DNA of 64,000 bases, taken from Craterostigma plantagineum. Its lineage: Eukaryota; Streptophyta; Magnoliopsida; Lamiales; Linderniaceae. Under the pieces are notes generated by a model, which saw only the letters and a program-made list of their open reading frames with translations, searched no databases and had not been told where the DNA came from. Shown in pieces: positions 44,113 through 56,258 of the stretch. Where the stretch lies: assembly GCA_027422505.1 (NCBI GenBank), contig JAPQWV010000001.1, positions 3,782,001 to 3,846,000 on the forward strand, read 5' to 3'. The stretch's first letter is position 1; the number at the start of each line of letters is the position of its first letter. Made by a program: the position numbers and the translations under genes.

Positions 44113-45424
44113 CAAGGGTTTGGAGTTGGCGGGTAAGAGAATTAATAGATTTTGGTAGTATCATTTGTCTTTTTATGATTTTTTTAATTGAATTCGCGAA
44201 TTACCTTCTCTATAATTGCGAAAATAAAGGTGAAGGGAGAGGAAAAAAACGAAAAGGCCATGTGGAATAGTGGGCGAGGCAATTAAGGATGTTTTTTTGG
44301 AAGCCAAAGCCTATGGTTTTCATTTGTCTTGTAACCTTTCATTACGACAAGAAGGCCCCAATTTTTAAAAATTTTCTTCAATAAAATACAATATTTTTAT
44401 TTTCTTCAATAAGTAACGATGCGAGCATTACATAATCTATAACTACAACTTTACTTTAAAAAGAAAAACCCTACAAGACGTGAATTGGATTTCATTTTTT
44501 TTTACGGTCCCGAGGTATCCCCACACAGCCCGGCTATGGGCTAACCGCCACACACTCCAGAGGTGAGACTAATCCACGGAGCCAGATGGATACGTCTCAA
44601 ACCCACCCGACAACGATAGCCATGTGCCTTAGACCCATGGGGACTTCTCAAATGAAATGTGAGAGGTGGGTGGACTCCTAGCCACATGACTTTTGAAATA
44701 TGTGAACTTAATAAATCTTGGTTTAAGAAATGTTTTACGTTACATTAAAAATAATCGTCGGTATAAAAAAAGGACGATGTGGTCCTTGTACGTCTACTAC
44801 ACCTACGTACATTTTTGTCCACGGAGTTGATAGTTTTGAATTTGATTAATACTTTGAATGCATTGTCCGTAGATATTGTTTTGTTATTAATTAATGTGGC
44901 GTATAAACATAAACTTTATCTCGAACTATGTTCGGCAAAAGCTAGCGTCCAAGGTTTGTCTACATATGAACTTGATGTTTTTTTTCTGTAGCTTCACCGT
45001 GGTGGAAGAAATAAAAATATAAAAGGACAAACTCTATACATAAGAAGTTCACTTATATTAAAATGTGGGACACAGTGACTGGGGCCTGGGAAAAAGGCTT
45101 TTGAATGCAATCCCATGTTCTGTGAACGAAATTTGTTGCTAGCTAGTTTGACATTTAAACATGAAACATAAACCCTAAATATATAAAAAACAAAAAGACC
45201 CCACACCACACAAACATCACATTCTCTCCCTTATAATTCTTGGCATTTGATTGTAAAATAATCTGAGAAAAGGAATTGAATAGACCATGTAGTTTTTGTC
45301 TCCTCCTATCCTCCCTTTTAACTGCTCTTTTAAAGACAGCAAAGGCAACGTACGTACATTCAGTAGTTCCACCGAATTCTTGCATACTTTTATTTTATCC
45401 AAACAAGCCCAACCTTATTTTTCA
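44113..45424. other. SAUR upstream region and unassigned intergenic DNA
   Basis: No gene is supported. A GC-richer block at about 44505-44700 (CCCGAGGTATCCCCACACAG onward) differs from the AT-rich surroundings and looks like part of an old mobile element, but no ends were found. Confidence 0.35.
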
Positions 45425-45429
45425 AACAT

Positions 45430-45715
45430 TATTGCAATTTGATCTTTGTTGAAGAATGATCGGCGATCAAGGGAACTGATAATCGAAGTAATGTAAGTGA
45501 AAAACTTTTATTCAAGAAATCAAAGAATTGAATACAGAACAGAGGATCCCGCTTATTTATATACAACGATTATATACACAAAAGACTAAAATATCCCTAA
45601 GAATATAAATAATGACCAAAAGGTCCTTAACGGTTGGTTAATCAGTCGATGCATCTTTCTGAACTTGTGAGCTGCCATATCTTGATCTGGTGCAATCTCT
45701 TATCATATAAATCCA
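45430..45715 (-). repeat. 3' LTR of the split copia element
   Basis: Matches 60438-60724 with about ten substitutions and a few 1-3 base indels. On the minus strand it starts TGGATTTATATG after the purine tract GCGGGGGTAT and ends GCAATA. Confidence 0.88.
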
Positions 45716-47079
45716 ATACCCCCGCAAGATGGACGGTATATATTCCTAACCGACATCTTGGATAAATGTCCATTGAGAATCGAGGCTGGTAAATGTTTAG
45801 TAAAGATGTCTGCAAGTTGGCCTTCGCTTCTAACTGGTAACAGCTTGATTACCCCTGAACTGAGATGATGTCGGACAAAGTGACAGTCAAGCTCAATGTG
45901 CTTGCTCTTCTCATGAAACTTGGGATTGGAAGCCAATTGAATGGATGAGTTGTTATCACAGTAGATGATGGAAGGTTGTTTAGAAGCACAACCAACTTCA
46001 GATAGCAGCTGCCGAAGCCATAGGACCTCACTGGTTGTGGATCCTAACGCTCTATACTCTGCCTCTGTAGAAGATTGTGCAATGGTTGTCTGCTTTTTCG
46101 CCTTCAACGAAATCAATGTCTCCCCTATGAAGGTGCAAAACCCTGTCGCGGATTTTCTGGAATCCTTGCAGGCTGCCCAGTCGGAATCAGTGAATGCCTT
46201 GACCTGCAAATCATGAGAAGAAGACATGAACAAACCTTGTCCAATGGTATGTTTGAGATACCTGAGTAAGTGGTGTGCGGCCTTCAGGTGTGGGACTCGC
46301 GGGTTACTGATGTATTGGCTCAATTTGTGTACGGCGAATGCAATGTCCGGTCTTGTAAATGTCAGATATAATAATTTTCTGACAAGTCTCCTATATTGAG
46401 TTGGGTCTAGTAAGAGTTCACCATCTGAGGCTGTGATCTTGATCCTTGGATCCATCGATGTAGAGATTGGCTTGGCACCTAGATAACCTGTTTCTTCTAA
46501 CAGTTTCAATGTATACTGTCTTTGCGAAACATATATTCCTTTACCCTGCCTCGCTACTTCAAGCCTGAGAAAGTACTTTAAAGTCCCTAAGTCTTTGAGC
46601 TTGAAGGTTCTTTGCAAGAACTGTTTTGCTGCGTTGATTTCCTCCAAGGATGGCCCTGCAAATATCATGTCATCGACGTAAACAAGGATTATGACAATAC
46701 TCGAACCTGTACCCTTGATAAACAAGGAGTGATCTGATTCAACTTGTCTGAAACCAAAGTTCTGCAAGGCTTGAGATGATTTTGAATTCCATTGCCTTGA
46801 TGCTTGCTTCAAACCGTAGATAGACTGATGTAATTTGCACACAAGTTTCTGTGATGTATTACGCTCATTCTGAGGTCTATAACCTGGTGGTAAATCCATA
46901 TATACTTCCTCGAGTAGATCACCATTTAAGAACGCATTGTTGACGTCCATTTGGAAGAGAGACCACCCTTGAGAAGCTGCTAATGATAGGATGACTTTTA
47001 TGGTACTAGCCTTGGCCACTGGTGCGAATGTATCGATATAATCAACTCCCTCTTGTTGATTATATCCCTTAGCCACCAC
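45703..47079 (-). CDS. Copia pol fragment: reverse transcriptase and RNase H
   Basis: 458 codons. RT blocks: GYNQQEGVDYIDTFAPVAKA, MDVNNAFLNGDL, KLHQSIYGLKQASRQW and catalytic YVDDMIFAG. RNase H: AFTDSDWAACKDSRKSATGF, STEAEYRAL, DNNSSIQLA, ending HLPASILNGHLSKM. The first RT residues (KWV..K) lie upstream in another frame around 47085-47200, so the ATG at 47079 is internal. It overlaps the 3' LTR by a few bases. This is the best-preserved part of the element. Confidence 0.9.
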   Translation of the reverse strand: MVAKGYNQQEGVDYIDTFAPVAKASTIKVILSLAASQGWSLFQMDVNNAFLNGDLLEEVYMDLPPGYRPQNERNTSQKLVCKLHQSIYGLKQASRQWNSKSSQALQNFGFRQVESDHSLFIKGTGSSIVIILVYVDDMIFAGPSLEEINAAKQFLQRTFKLKDLGTLKYFLRLEVARQGKGIYVSQRQYTLKLLEETGYLGAKPISTSMDPRIKITASDGELLLDPTQYRRLVRKLLYLTFTRPDIAFAVHKLSQYISNPRVPHLKAAHHLLRYLKHTIGQGLFMSSSHDLQVKAFTDSDWAACKDSRKSATGFCTFIGETLISLKAKKQTTIAQSSTEAEYRALGSTTSEVLWLRQLLSEVGCASKQPSIIYCDNNSSIQLASNPKFHEKSKHIELDCHFVRHHLSSGVIKLLPVRSEGQLADIFTKHLPASILNGHLSKMSVRNIYRPSCGGIGFI

Positions 47080-47230
47080 ACGCTTTGAATCGCTCTATAG
47101 CACCATCTGAGTGGTGTTTCACCTTATACATCCATCGACATCCAGTTGGATGTTTGTCTGCAGGCAAGGGAACCACTGTCCAGGTTCTGTTTTCCTCTAA
47201 GGCACTGATTTCTTCGTCCATGGCCTTCCT

Positions 47231-48773
47231 TCATTGTGGATATTTCACTGCCTGATGATAGAACTGTGGCTCAAAGGTTGTAGATATAGTTAGTGCAAAC
47301 TTTCTGTAGTTGTCAGAAAGGTTATTGTATGACAGAACACTAGAAATAGGATATCTAACAGTTGCATCATTAATGGATTGACAGCAATAATCCTTCAAAT
47401 AATGGAACAGAACCTGTTTCATCAGAAAGGTCAGTCTCAGAGTGGTCTGTAGGTATACTTCCTATATCATCATGAATTCGCAAAGGTTCTGTCTGAACCA
47501 TGTTCTGATCCTCCTCATGATCTGAACCATGTTCTGATCCTCCTGCTGTGTCTCGATCCAAGGACTCATCTGCTACCTTAGCTATGACAAATCTGGCCAA
47601 ACATTACCATTTGGGGATTTATTCATGTCAGCAAAAGGAAAGACATGCTCATGAAACCTCACGTCTCTACTTATAAACACTTCTCGAGTATCTAAATCCA
47701 AAACCTTATAGCCTTTTATACCATTAGGATATCCTACGAAAACACAAGCCTTGGCTCTTGGATCAAACTTGGTTCTGTTAGCTGCAAAGCGGAAGCATAA
47801 CACAAGCTTCCAAAAACTCTTAAGGAGGAATAATCTACTCCCTTCCGATGCAAAAGCTCATATGGTGACTTATTATTCAAAATCTTGGAGGGTACTCGGT
47901 TGATGAGATATGCAGCTGTGAGAATGCACTCATTCCAAAATACCAGAGGTATTCTTGACTGAAAATATAAAGCTCTGGCTACATTTAGTAAGTGGCGATG
48001 CTTTCTCTCAACAAGTGAATTTTGTTAAGGAGTTACACAAGAAAATTGATGAAGAACTCCTTTTTCCTTCAAGAATTCTGTGAAAAGGAGCTCCTTAGCA
48101 TTGTCTGACCTGAACATTTTTATCTTGGTCTTGAACTGATTCTCAATCATGCTAAAGAAGAAAGGAATTATACTAGAAAAATCTGATTTATTTTTCAACA
48201 TAAAAGTCCATGTATATCTCGTGTGGTCATCTACCAAAGTCAAGAAGTATCTGTGATGTGTGTGAAATGACATGGAAAGGTCCCCATATGTCACAATGGA
48301 AAAGATCAAAATTAGAACATGACATATTATTTTCAGATACAAAAGGCAGCTTTGTTTGTTTTGATAAAGGAAAACTTTACAAAAGTCATGTACATTAGAG
48401 ACTTCCCTGCACCTTAACTTTTGTCTAAGTCTATCTATGACTTTCAAGGATGGATGTCCTAGCTTCTTATGCCAAACATCTAAAGGACAGCAAGAGAAAA
48501 TGAATTTGACAAGAAATTCAGCTGGTAATCAACTTCTGTTGTATCTACTAGAGGGGAAACATTTAGAGCATATAAGCCTTCTCTTTTACTACCCTTGCCA
48601 ATCATCAACCTCTTAGTTGAATCCTGAATGACAAAGTGGTCATGAAAGAAAGTTAAGATAACATTGTTTGATGCAGTCAATGAACTCACAGATAACAAAT
48701 TGAACTTAAAATGAGGTATGTATAGCACATCAGTTAAGATTAATTCCCGAGTGATCTTGATTGTACCTGCCAA
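47231..48773 (-). pseudogene. Copia integrase and linker remnants
   Basis: Pieces in several frames: LILTDVLYIPHFKFNLLSVS (48480-48773, the stretch just after protease), YFLTLVDDHTRYTWTFMLKN and FRSDNAKELL (48025-48447, integrase core with a DDE-type Asp), and [19 protein letters not shown] with RDVRFHEHVFPF (47582-47803, integrase C-terminal end). At least three frame changes or stops separate them, so no working integrase is made. The first piece continues the protease segment at 59018-59764 across the gypsy insertion. Confidence 0.85.
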
Positions 48774-48775
48774 GT

Positions 48776-51507
48776 TGTAACGACCCTTCCTAAATACGTA
48801 TATTGGCGGGTTTACGCAGCGTAAGCAGCGGAAAGCCCATTTAATAAAAACTTTTTAAAATATAATAATAACATGTACTGGGCCGAAGCCCAAAAATCTA
48901 AACCCGAAAGTATGAAATTGTTTAACAAAACACACATTTATAATGTAGACCGAAGCCCAATTATTAAAAGTATGAAACACAAATTGAGAATACTCCACAG
49001 GTCGCGTCCCCACGTACTGCCCCGCACTCAAAAGTCCGTGGAGGCACCGCCATCAGCCGCCTCACCTACATACATAAACCCTAAGCTTTTGCCCAGTAGA
49101 TGAAAATATGCAATGCAAATGCTCTCACACCCCAGTCCCGACTTATCTCACAAATATACACATTCGACTCTTTTCCCATATCTCATTTCATCACATCACA
49201 TCACGTCACATCACATCACATCAGGGCCCGAGGCTTAGGAACTAAAGGCAACACGTGTGCGCAGGGGTCCGTAGCTCGGGAGGCCCCACTCCCTCCATAT
49301 AAAGTGCGCCTTAGTCCTAACCTCACTCATACAACTCGTCGACCATCACTCGGTCATAATCTACGCCGCTCAATGTCACTGTACAATATTACCATGACTT
49401 CGCACTCCCCTCGTAACACGTGTATGCAAATGCCGTGCAAGTAAAATGCAACATAAAAAAATGCAACATATTCTTCCCACATTTATATATTACATATCGG
49501 TCCGAGGTATTAGCTCGGCCCGATCCCAAAAAAAAAAACATTCAACAAATAATTCGAGCCCGAAGCCCGCGTTTCGATTTTAATCGGCCCGACACCGTAA
49601 CCACCAAACTCCCTCCCGATTTTATACTAAAAGTTCTAAGTTTAATTCTTTCTACCTTACGGCTCTAATTTCACAATTGATCCTTAATTTAAAATATTTT
49701 AAAATTCTAAAGCCAATTTTAGTTTAAGTTCCAAAAATATTTTAGAAATTATTAATCTTTCCCAATCAAAATCTATCTCAGATTTTTCAGAAATTACAAC
49801 TTTGCCCCAAGACTTTTGAAAATTCACGACTAACCCTAACCGAAATTCAACGTAATTATTTAGTACTCAAAACTCTTGAAAGAGTTCCAATTTGGTCCTT
49901 ACCGAATTTTAATCAATTTATTTAGCTACCAAAAACTTTTGAAGGGTTTCAACTTGTTCCTAGCCTAGTTTTAATATATTCATCTAGCACCCAAAACTTT
50001 TGAAAAGTTCCAAATTAATCCTAGCCGAATTCTATTATATATAATTAGTACCCAAAACTTTTAAAAAGGCTCCAAATTAGCCCTAGCCGAATTAGATTAT
50101 ATATATTTAGTACCCAAAACTTTTAAAATTTCCAATATAATCCTAGCCGATTTTATATATATTTATTTAGCACCCAAAATTTCTGAAAATTTTAAATTTG
50201 ACCCTTGGCCGAGTTTTAATATATTTATATAGCCCCCAAAACTCCTGAAAATTTTCAATTCAACCCTTAGCCGAAATTTAATATATTCATATAGCTCCCA
50301 AAACTTCTGAAAAATTCCAATTTAACCTAGCCGAAATTTAGTATATTCATTAATTTCTCTAAACTCCCGAAAAATTTCACAATTCACCCCAATGAATTTT
50401 TTTGTACTTATTTTAGACCTTTAAATTTAAAAGAAACCCTAGAAAACCCAAATTTACACCACTACTTAAATTTTTGCCCTATCCTCTTAATTCAAAGTCT
50501 TATAACCTTATTTTCAAGTATTCATCCTCCTTAAGCTAACTGAATATATATATATATACACACACACACACATATGAGCATAAAACACAAAATTCATGCA
50601 AGTAAATTATCACTACCACTAGGCACGAAGAATTTAATCATCATGTAAGCATGTAATATTCACGAATACTAATATCGTTTACATGCATAGGTGATCTTCA
50701 CCTACCTTAATCCGTAGAAAGTTGTGTTACGAGTTTGTAATCCAGACCATTCGATCCCGAGCGCCTCCTCGTCCGTGAGCTTCTCTTTTTTTCCTCTTTT
50801 TCCTTCTCTCCCTCTCTTCTCGGCTCTTCTCCCCTTTCTCTCCCTTTTTCTTTTGTTTCTCTTTCTCTACTTCTCTCTCTCTCAGCCTCTCCTCTCTATC
50901 TCGTGTCCTTCTCAAAAATTTTTTTTGTCTAATTTATTATTGTTCTCATAGTGTATTAGGTAGCTTTTGATGACTTGATCCTTGTCTACAAGTGCTTGGG
51001 GTGTCACTTATTCTTTTTTCTCCTCTTCATTTTCTCGCCACCTCCCTCTCTTTATTGTAGTTGAGTTGTTAATTTATATCTTAGGGTAATAAAGTATGTA
51101 TTAGTTTTATTTTTATATTTTTTTTGTTTCATTTTTGAGTTGGTTTGTTTTGTTTGATTTGTTTTGTTTTTGATTCTATTAATATTATAGTATTTTTGGG
51201 TCAAAGTAATGATGTGTAAGGAGGTCCCTCTCCCTTTAAAAATTTCGCCCTTTTGTTATTTTTTTTATTATCATTAATATTATTATTATATTTTATTGGG
51301 CCAAGATTCCTAATTTTAATCTATCTCTCACAATTGGGCCATTATTTTTTGTTTGGCCCAATTGGGCCATTATTTTTTTTTTCATTATCGGGTCAAATTC
51401 TAAATTCTTGTCTTGACTCGGGAAGAAAATCGGTGTATGTTCGAAATCGACTTCATACCGTCCGAATATTATTAAAATAATCCCGTATAAATTTTACGGG
51501 TATTACA
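48776..51507 (-). repeat. 3' LTR of the nested gypsy element
   Basis: 2,732 bp, TGTAACGACCC to GGGTATTACA, followed by the purine tract (minus strand AAGGGGGGAGGA). It contains a CT-rich stretch (50775-50900) and many diverged lines of the kind CCCAAAACTTTTGAAAA. Confidence 0.92.
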
Positions 51508-51541
51508 TCCTCCCCCCCTTACAAGAATTTCATCCCCGAAA

Positions 51542-51925
51542 TTATATTGAAAGAAATAAATTGGGGTAACGAATCTTCATGTCATCCTCTCGTTCCCATG
51601 TGGCTTCCTCAACCGTCTGGTTTCGCCACAGTACCTTGACTAGCGGAATGTTCTTGTTCCAAAGTCGCTTTACCTCGTGCGTCAGAATCTCTACCGGTTC
51701 TTCTTCATGGCTCAGATCCGGTTTGAGTTGTTGGTGAAGTGACTCACTTCCCAGCACATGATTCGGGTTCGCAACGTATTTGCGTATGGTTGATACGTGA
51801 AATACGTCGTGTACTTGGGCTAACGAGGCGGGTAATTCCAGTTGGTAGGCAACTTCCCCTACTTTCTTGAGTATTTTGAAAGGACCAATGTATCTCGGAC
51901 TCAATTTCCCTTCTTCCCGAATCAC
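51542..51925 (-). CDS. Gypsy integrase C-terminus with chromodomain-like tail
   Basis: 127 codons. LSPRYIGPFKILKKVGEVAY and LPASLAQVHDVFHVSTIRKY are the GPY/F module that follows the integrase core. VKVLWRNQTVEEATWEREDD is the chromodomain-like end that in chromoviruses steers integration to marked chromatin. The start is a frame break; the natural frame continues from the segment at 51922-52272. Confidence 0.85.
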   Translation of the reverse strand: MIREEGKLSPRYIGPFKILKKVGEVAYQLELPASLAQVHDVFHVSTIRKYVANPNHVLGSESLHQQLKPDLSHEEEPVEILTHEVKRLWNKNIPLVKVLWRNQTVEEATWEREDDMKIRYPNLFLSI

Positions 51926-52846
51926 TTGATGCCTCTCATCGGGGATATCTTCAAGAATACCAAATCTCCTTCCACAAATTCCAATGGCCTTCGTCGCAGA
52001 TCAACGTAGCTGTTTTGACGACTTTGGGCAGTTTGCATTCGCTCTCGAATCTTCGTTATTGCTTCTGCCATTTCTCGTATCATATCGGGGCCCAGAAGTG
52101 CTCGTTCGCCGAGTTCGTCCCAGTGTACCGGGGATCTGCATTTTCGCCCGTATAAGGCTTCGTATGACGCCATCCCGATAGTAACGTGATAGCTTTTGTT
52201 GTACGAGAATTCGATCAACGGAAGATATTTGCTCCATGTTCCCGTGCAGTCTAGGACACAGACTCGGAGCATATCTTCGATGGATAGTTCATTCTGATTG
52301 CCCGTCGGTTTGAGGATGATAAGCGGTGCTGAACGAAAGCTTCGTTCCCATTGCTTTCTGTAAGCTCGTCCAGAATTTAGACAGGAATCTCGAGTCTCGA
52401 TCCGAGACTATGGACGAAGGAATCCCGTGAAGTCGAACAATTTCTTGAATATACAATCTAGCATGTTGCTCCAGAGAGAAAGTCGAACTAAAAGGTATAA
52501 AATGGGCAGATTTGGTTAATCGATCTACAATTACCCAAACGACGTCGTGGCCTTTCACAGTTTTCTGTAAGCCGACGACAAAGTCCATGGTAATATGCTC
52601 CCATTTCCACTCAGGAATAGACAAGGGTTGCAGCATCCCTACCGGCCTCTGATGTTCCGCCTTGACTTGTTGGCATGTGAGACACTGGCTTACAAACGTC
52701 GCAATGTCTCTCTTCATTCCTGGCCACCAGTATGTCTCTCGTAAATCTCGGTACATCTTCGTGGCTCCAGGGTGTACTGAGTACGTAGTGGCGTGTGCCT
52801 CCGTCATTATGGTATTACGGAGTCCTGCACTATCAGGTACGTACAA
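51922..52846 (-). pseudogene. Gypsy integrase core
   Basis: Two open pieces (52289-52846 and 51922-52272). The first holds the HHCC zinc region (YSVHPGATKMYRDLRETYWW, CLTCQQVK) and DDE core residues (ITMDFVVGL, SIVSDRDSRFLSKFW, AYHPQTDGQSE). The second has GTWSKYLPLIEFSYNKSYH and FYALYGRKCRSP-type sequence. A stop or shift near 52280 separates them. Confidence 0.88.
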
Positions 52847-53923
52847 GCGATTGTTATAGAATAAGATTCTGTCTCCTCGTATCTTGAATTCGTTGAAGTC
52901 TCGGTTCTTTGCTCGCTTGTCAATTTCAGGTAAAGCTCATCTTGCTCCTGAGCTTTCTTGATCCGTTCCGGCAACGTAGGTTGAAGAGTTAACGCCGCCA
53001 TTCTAGCCTCGGCTTCGCCAAAATTTATCACTTCCACATTGAGCTGGTGGAGTTCGGTGTTGATTGCTTTTCGACTCAAAGCATCAGCGACTACGTTGGC
53101 CTTGCCCGGATGATAATTGATCACACAGTCGCAGTCTTTAACGAGTTCTAGCCAACGTTGTTGCCTCATATTTAACTCCTTCCGGGTGAAGAAGTATTTC
53201 AGGCTCTTATGGTCGGTGTAGATCTTGCACCGCTCCCCTAGAAATAATGACGCTAGATTTTTAGGGCGAACACCACTGCTGCAAGTTCGAGATCATGCGT
53301 GGGGTAATTCTTCTCATAAGGTTTCAACTGTCGGGAGACCTTCCCGTTCTGCATCAGCACGCACCCCAAGCCAATCTTCGAGGCGTCATTGTACACCGAA
53401 AAGCCTTCGGTACCGGAGGGAATCGTAAGAACTGAAGCCGTTGTCAATCGTTTCTTCAGCTCCTGGAAGCTTTACTCGCATGCTTCCGTCCACTTGAATG
53501 GGACGTTCTTCTTCGTCAGGTTCGTGAGTGTCGAGGCAATGCTGGTAAAGTCCTTAATGAACTTTCGATAGTATCCAGCAAGTCCGAGGAAGCTCCTGAC
53601 CTCCGTGGGAGTGGTTGGTCGTGGCCAATCGCTTACGGTTTCAATCTTGCTGGGGTCCACGGAAATCCGTTTCCGGAGACAATGTGTCCCAGAAAGGCCA
53701 CTTGCGTGAGCCAAAATTCACATTTGAATTTGGCGTAGAGTTGCCTTTCCCGAAGAATTCCGAGAACCGTTCGTAAATGAGCTTTGTGTTCCTCTTTTGT
53801 TTTAGAATAAACGAGGATATCATCTATAAAGATGATTACGAAGTGGTCGAGGAATTCTTTGAAAACCCGGTGCATTAGGTCCATGAATACAGCTGGAGCG
53901 TGCGTCAACCCAAAAGGCATCAC
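52807..53923 (-). pseudogene. Gypsy RT C-terminal part and RNase H remnants
   Basis: Pieces in different frames: [20 protein letters not shown] and catalytic FIDDILVYS (53633-53923), [20 protein letters not shown] (53472-53714), [17 protein letters not shown]ase H start (53253-53447), and [19 protein letters not shown]ase H end (52807-53169). At least three shifts. Confidence 0.88.
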
Positions 53924-54067
53924 TAAAAACTCATAGTGGCCATACCTCGTGTGGAACGCCGTTTTCGGGACGTCGGCTTCCTGAATCTTCAGCTGGTGGT
54001 ACCCCGATCGTAGATTAATTTGGAAATTATAGATGCTCCCTGTAACTGATCGAACAGATCGTCAATT

Positions 54068-55033
54068 CTAGGCAGCGGGTATTTTGTTTTTGATTGTCAG
54101 TTTATTCAGCTCTCGGTAGTCGATACAGAGTCTCATCGACCCATCCTTCTTACGAACGAATAGAACCGTTGCTCCCCAAGGCGAGAAGCTCGGCTGAATA
54201 AATCCCTTCTGCAGTAGCTCATCGAGTTGATCTTTTAACTCTCGTAGTTCGCTTGGTGCTAAACGATACGGAGTCTTATAGAACGGCGCTGCTCCTGGAG
54301 TTAGGTCGATCGCGAATTGAAGTTCTCGATCAGGGGGTAGCCCCCGGAGATCGTCGGGAAATACATCGAGGAATTCATTTGCAACGGGTACATCTTCTAA
54401 TTTCGGTTGAGGTGATTCGTCAATTTTTGTTGCGAATAGTAGAAAGGACTCGCATCTCGGATTCAGGAGTCGTTGGGCTTTTAAGGTAGAGATTTGGTGG
54501 ATTTTGCCCTTCTCCTTCGCTCCCACGAACGTGAACGTTTCGTCTTCAGGAATTTGGAACGCCACCATCTTCTTATGGCAATCGATTATGGCCCCATGTT
54601 TCGAGAGCCAATCCATTCTGAAGATGACGTCGTAGTCGTTCATCGGGATCACGATCATGTCTACGCTCAAACTCCTCCCTTCGATCGTCACGAGACATTT
54701 CTCCAACACTAAATTAGTTCAAGTTGGATCCCTGTGTGGTAGAGTTACTACGTAGTTGGAGTCAGATACAGTGGGAGAGATGCCTACCTTGGTCACTTAT
54801 TTGGCCGACACAAACGAGTGCGTGGCTCCAGAATCAAACAACACGGAAGTAGGCACGTCGTAAATTTGTAACGTACCGGTCACCACTGTAGGATTTGCCT
54901 CTGCCTCTTCGTTGGTTAAGGTGAACACCCGCGCTGGAATCGGTGGTGGTAGTGCCTCCGCCCCTTCATTAGTCAATGCGAACACTCGAGCCGGAGCCGG
55001 TGGTGGTAGCGCCTCCAGCTCTTCATTGGTCAT
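54068..55033 (-). pseudogene. Gypsy protease and RT N-terminal part
   Basis: Protease: VLFDSGATHSFVSA at the end of the piece 54797-55033. The piece 54068-54709 continues protease ([18 protein letters not shown]) into RT ([40 protein letters not shown]). A frame break lies around 54710-54790. The protease piece also carries a threefold repeat of the kind EALPPPxPARVFxLTNE near 54905-55033. Confidence 0.88.
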
Positions 55034-55094
55034 CGCAAATACTCGAGCTGGAACCGGTGGTGGTCGAGCGAGCGTCGGAGTCGGGTTCCTGGGT

Positions 55095-56083
55095 TGGTCT
55101 CAGACTCGTGCGTAATGTCCCTGTTTCCCGCAAAGAAAACAAACGACATTGGGGTTATATCCGGCTCCAAAGCAAACGCCGACGTGGTTGCGCCCACATT
55201 GTTGACACTGTGGTGTGTTGTACTGAGGTCGGTTCGGCGCACCGGGTGGTCCCTGGTTCGGCCTCGGTCGCTAGTTGGATTGTCCCGAGCGACCTCCTTG
55301 GTTAGGGCCTTTCCCAAAGAATTGTCTCTTTCGGTCACCTCCACCTCCTTGCTGGTTCTCCGTTCTCTTCCTTGCTTCTTGCGCCGCCATGAGCTGAGCC
55401 TCTGCTTGCTCCGCGATAATGGCTCGTTCGGCTACTTGTGTGAAGTGCACACCCGGGGTACCCGAACGTCACGGTAAATCTCGGGTCTGAGGCCCACCAT
55501 GAAACGAGCCACCTTCAATGCATCAGTAGCTACCATGTGTGGGGCGAATCGAGATAGCATTTCGAATTTACGAACGTATTCCGGCACCGTCATCCTTCCT
55601 TGTCGGAGGTTGATGAATTCGTTCATTCGTTGTGCTTGCTCGTGGGCTGAGAAGTATTTTTCGTAGAACAGCTCTTAGAACCTATCCCATGGCATCGTAG
55701 CGGGGTCGTTGAGGATTTTGATGGTATCCCACCAAAAATCGCGCACTTCCTCGTAACATTGAAACGGCACAGAGAACTTGTTCGCTCCCTGGCACCCGAC
55801 CGAATACGAACATATCTTCAATGGTTCGGATCCAGTCTTCTGCCATCGAAGGATCGGTAGCTTGCTCAAAAGTTGGAGGATTCAGTTTACGGAATCGCTC
55901 CCCGAGGATTTCCACGAGTTCGGGCTGTGGAGATTGGTTGCTTTGAAGGAGTTCGCCGATCTGCTCTGACTGGCGCCGGATCAGTTCGGTAAGTTGCCGA
56001 ATGGTCGCGTCTCGTTCATTCGTGGAGGACTCTGATCCGTCCCTATGACTGTTTTCGCCCTGATGGTTGTTTCCTCTAACCAT
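55095..56083 (-). pseudogene. Gypsy gag remnants with two zinc knuckles
   Basis: Gag starts MVRGNNHQGENSHRDGSESS at 56083 and includes FRKLNPPTFEQATDPSMAED and EDWIRTIEDMF, the retrotransposon gag domain. The next piece (55432-55626) has QGRMTVPEYVRKFEMLSRFA. A double zinc knuckle region near 55100-55200 reads CQQCGRNHVGVC and CFLCGKQGHYARV followed by TGA where the last cysteine is expected. Confidence 0.85.
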
Positions 56084-56245
56084 TTTCTTAATTATCTATA
56101 TTCACGTAACATAGAAAAGCATAAAAAAAAACACATAAGCATTTACATATATTCACGTAATAGTATAAAACTTACAGGTGTGGGCTGATCCTCCCGGCTT
56201 TTGAGCGGCAGTACATGGACGGTCTACAAAACCTAAAACCTAGCG

Positions 56246-56257
56246 CTTTGATACCAC
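56246..56257 (-). other. Primer binding site of the gypsy element
   Basis: Minus strand TGGTATCAAAGC, one mismatch from the tRNA-Met type TGGTATCAGAGC, starting two bases inside the 5' LTR (boundary 56259). Confidence 0.75.
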
Positions 56258-56258
56258 C

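Noticed and set aside
50724..50951. Open frame in the gypsy LTR
   Set aside because: Translation of a CT-rich low-complexity run, present in both LTRs (also 58234-58488).
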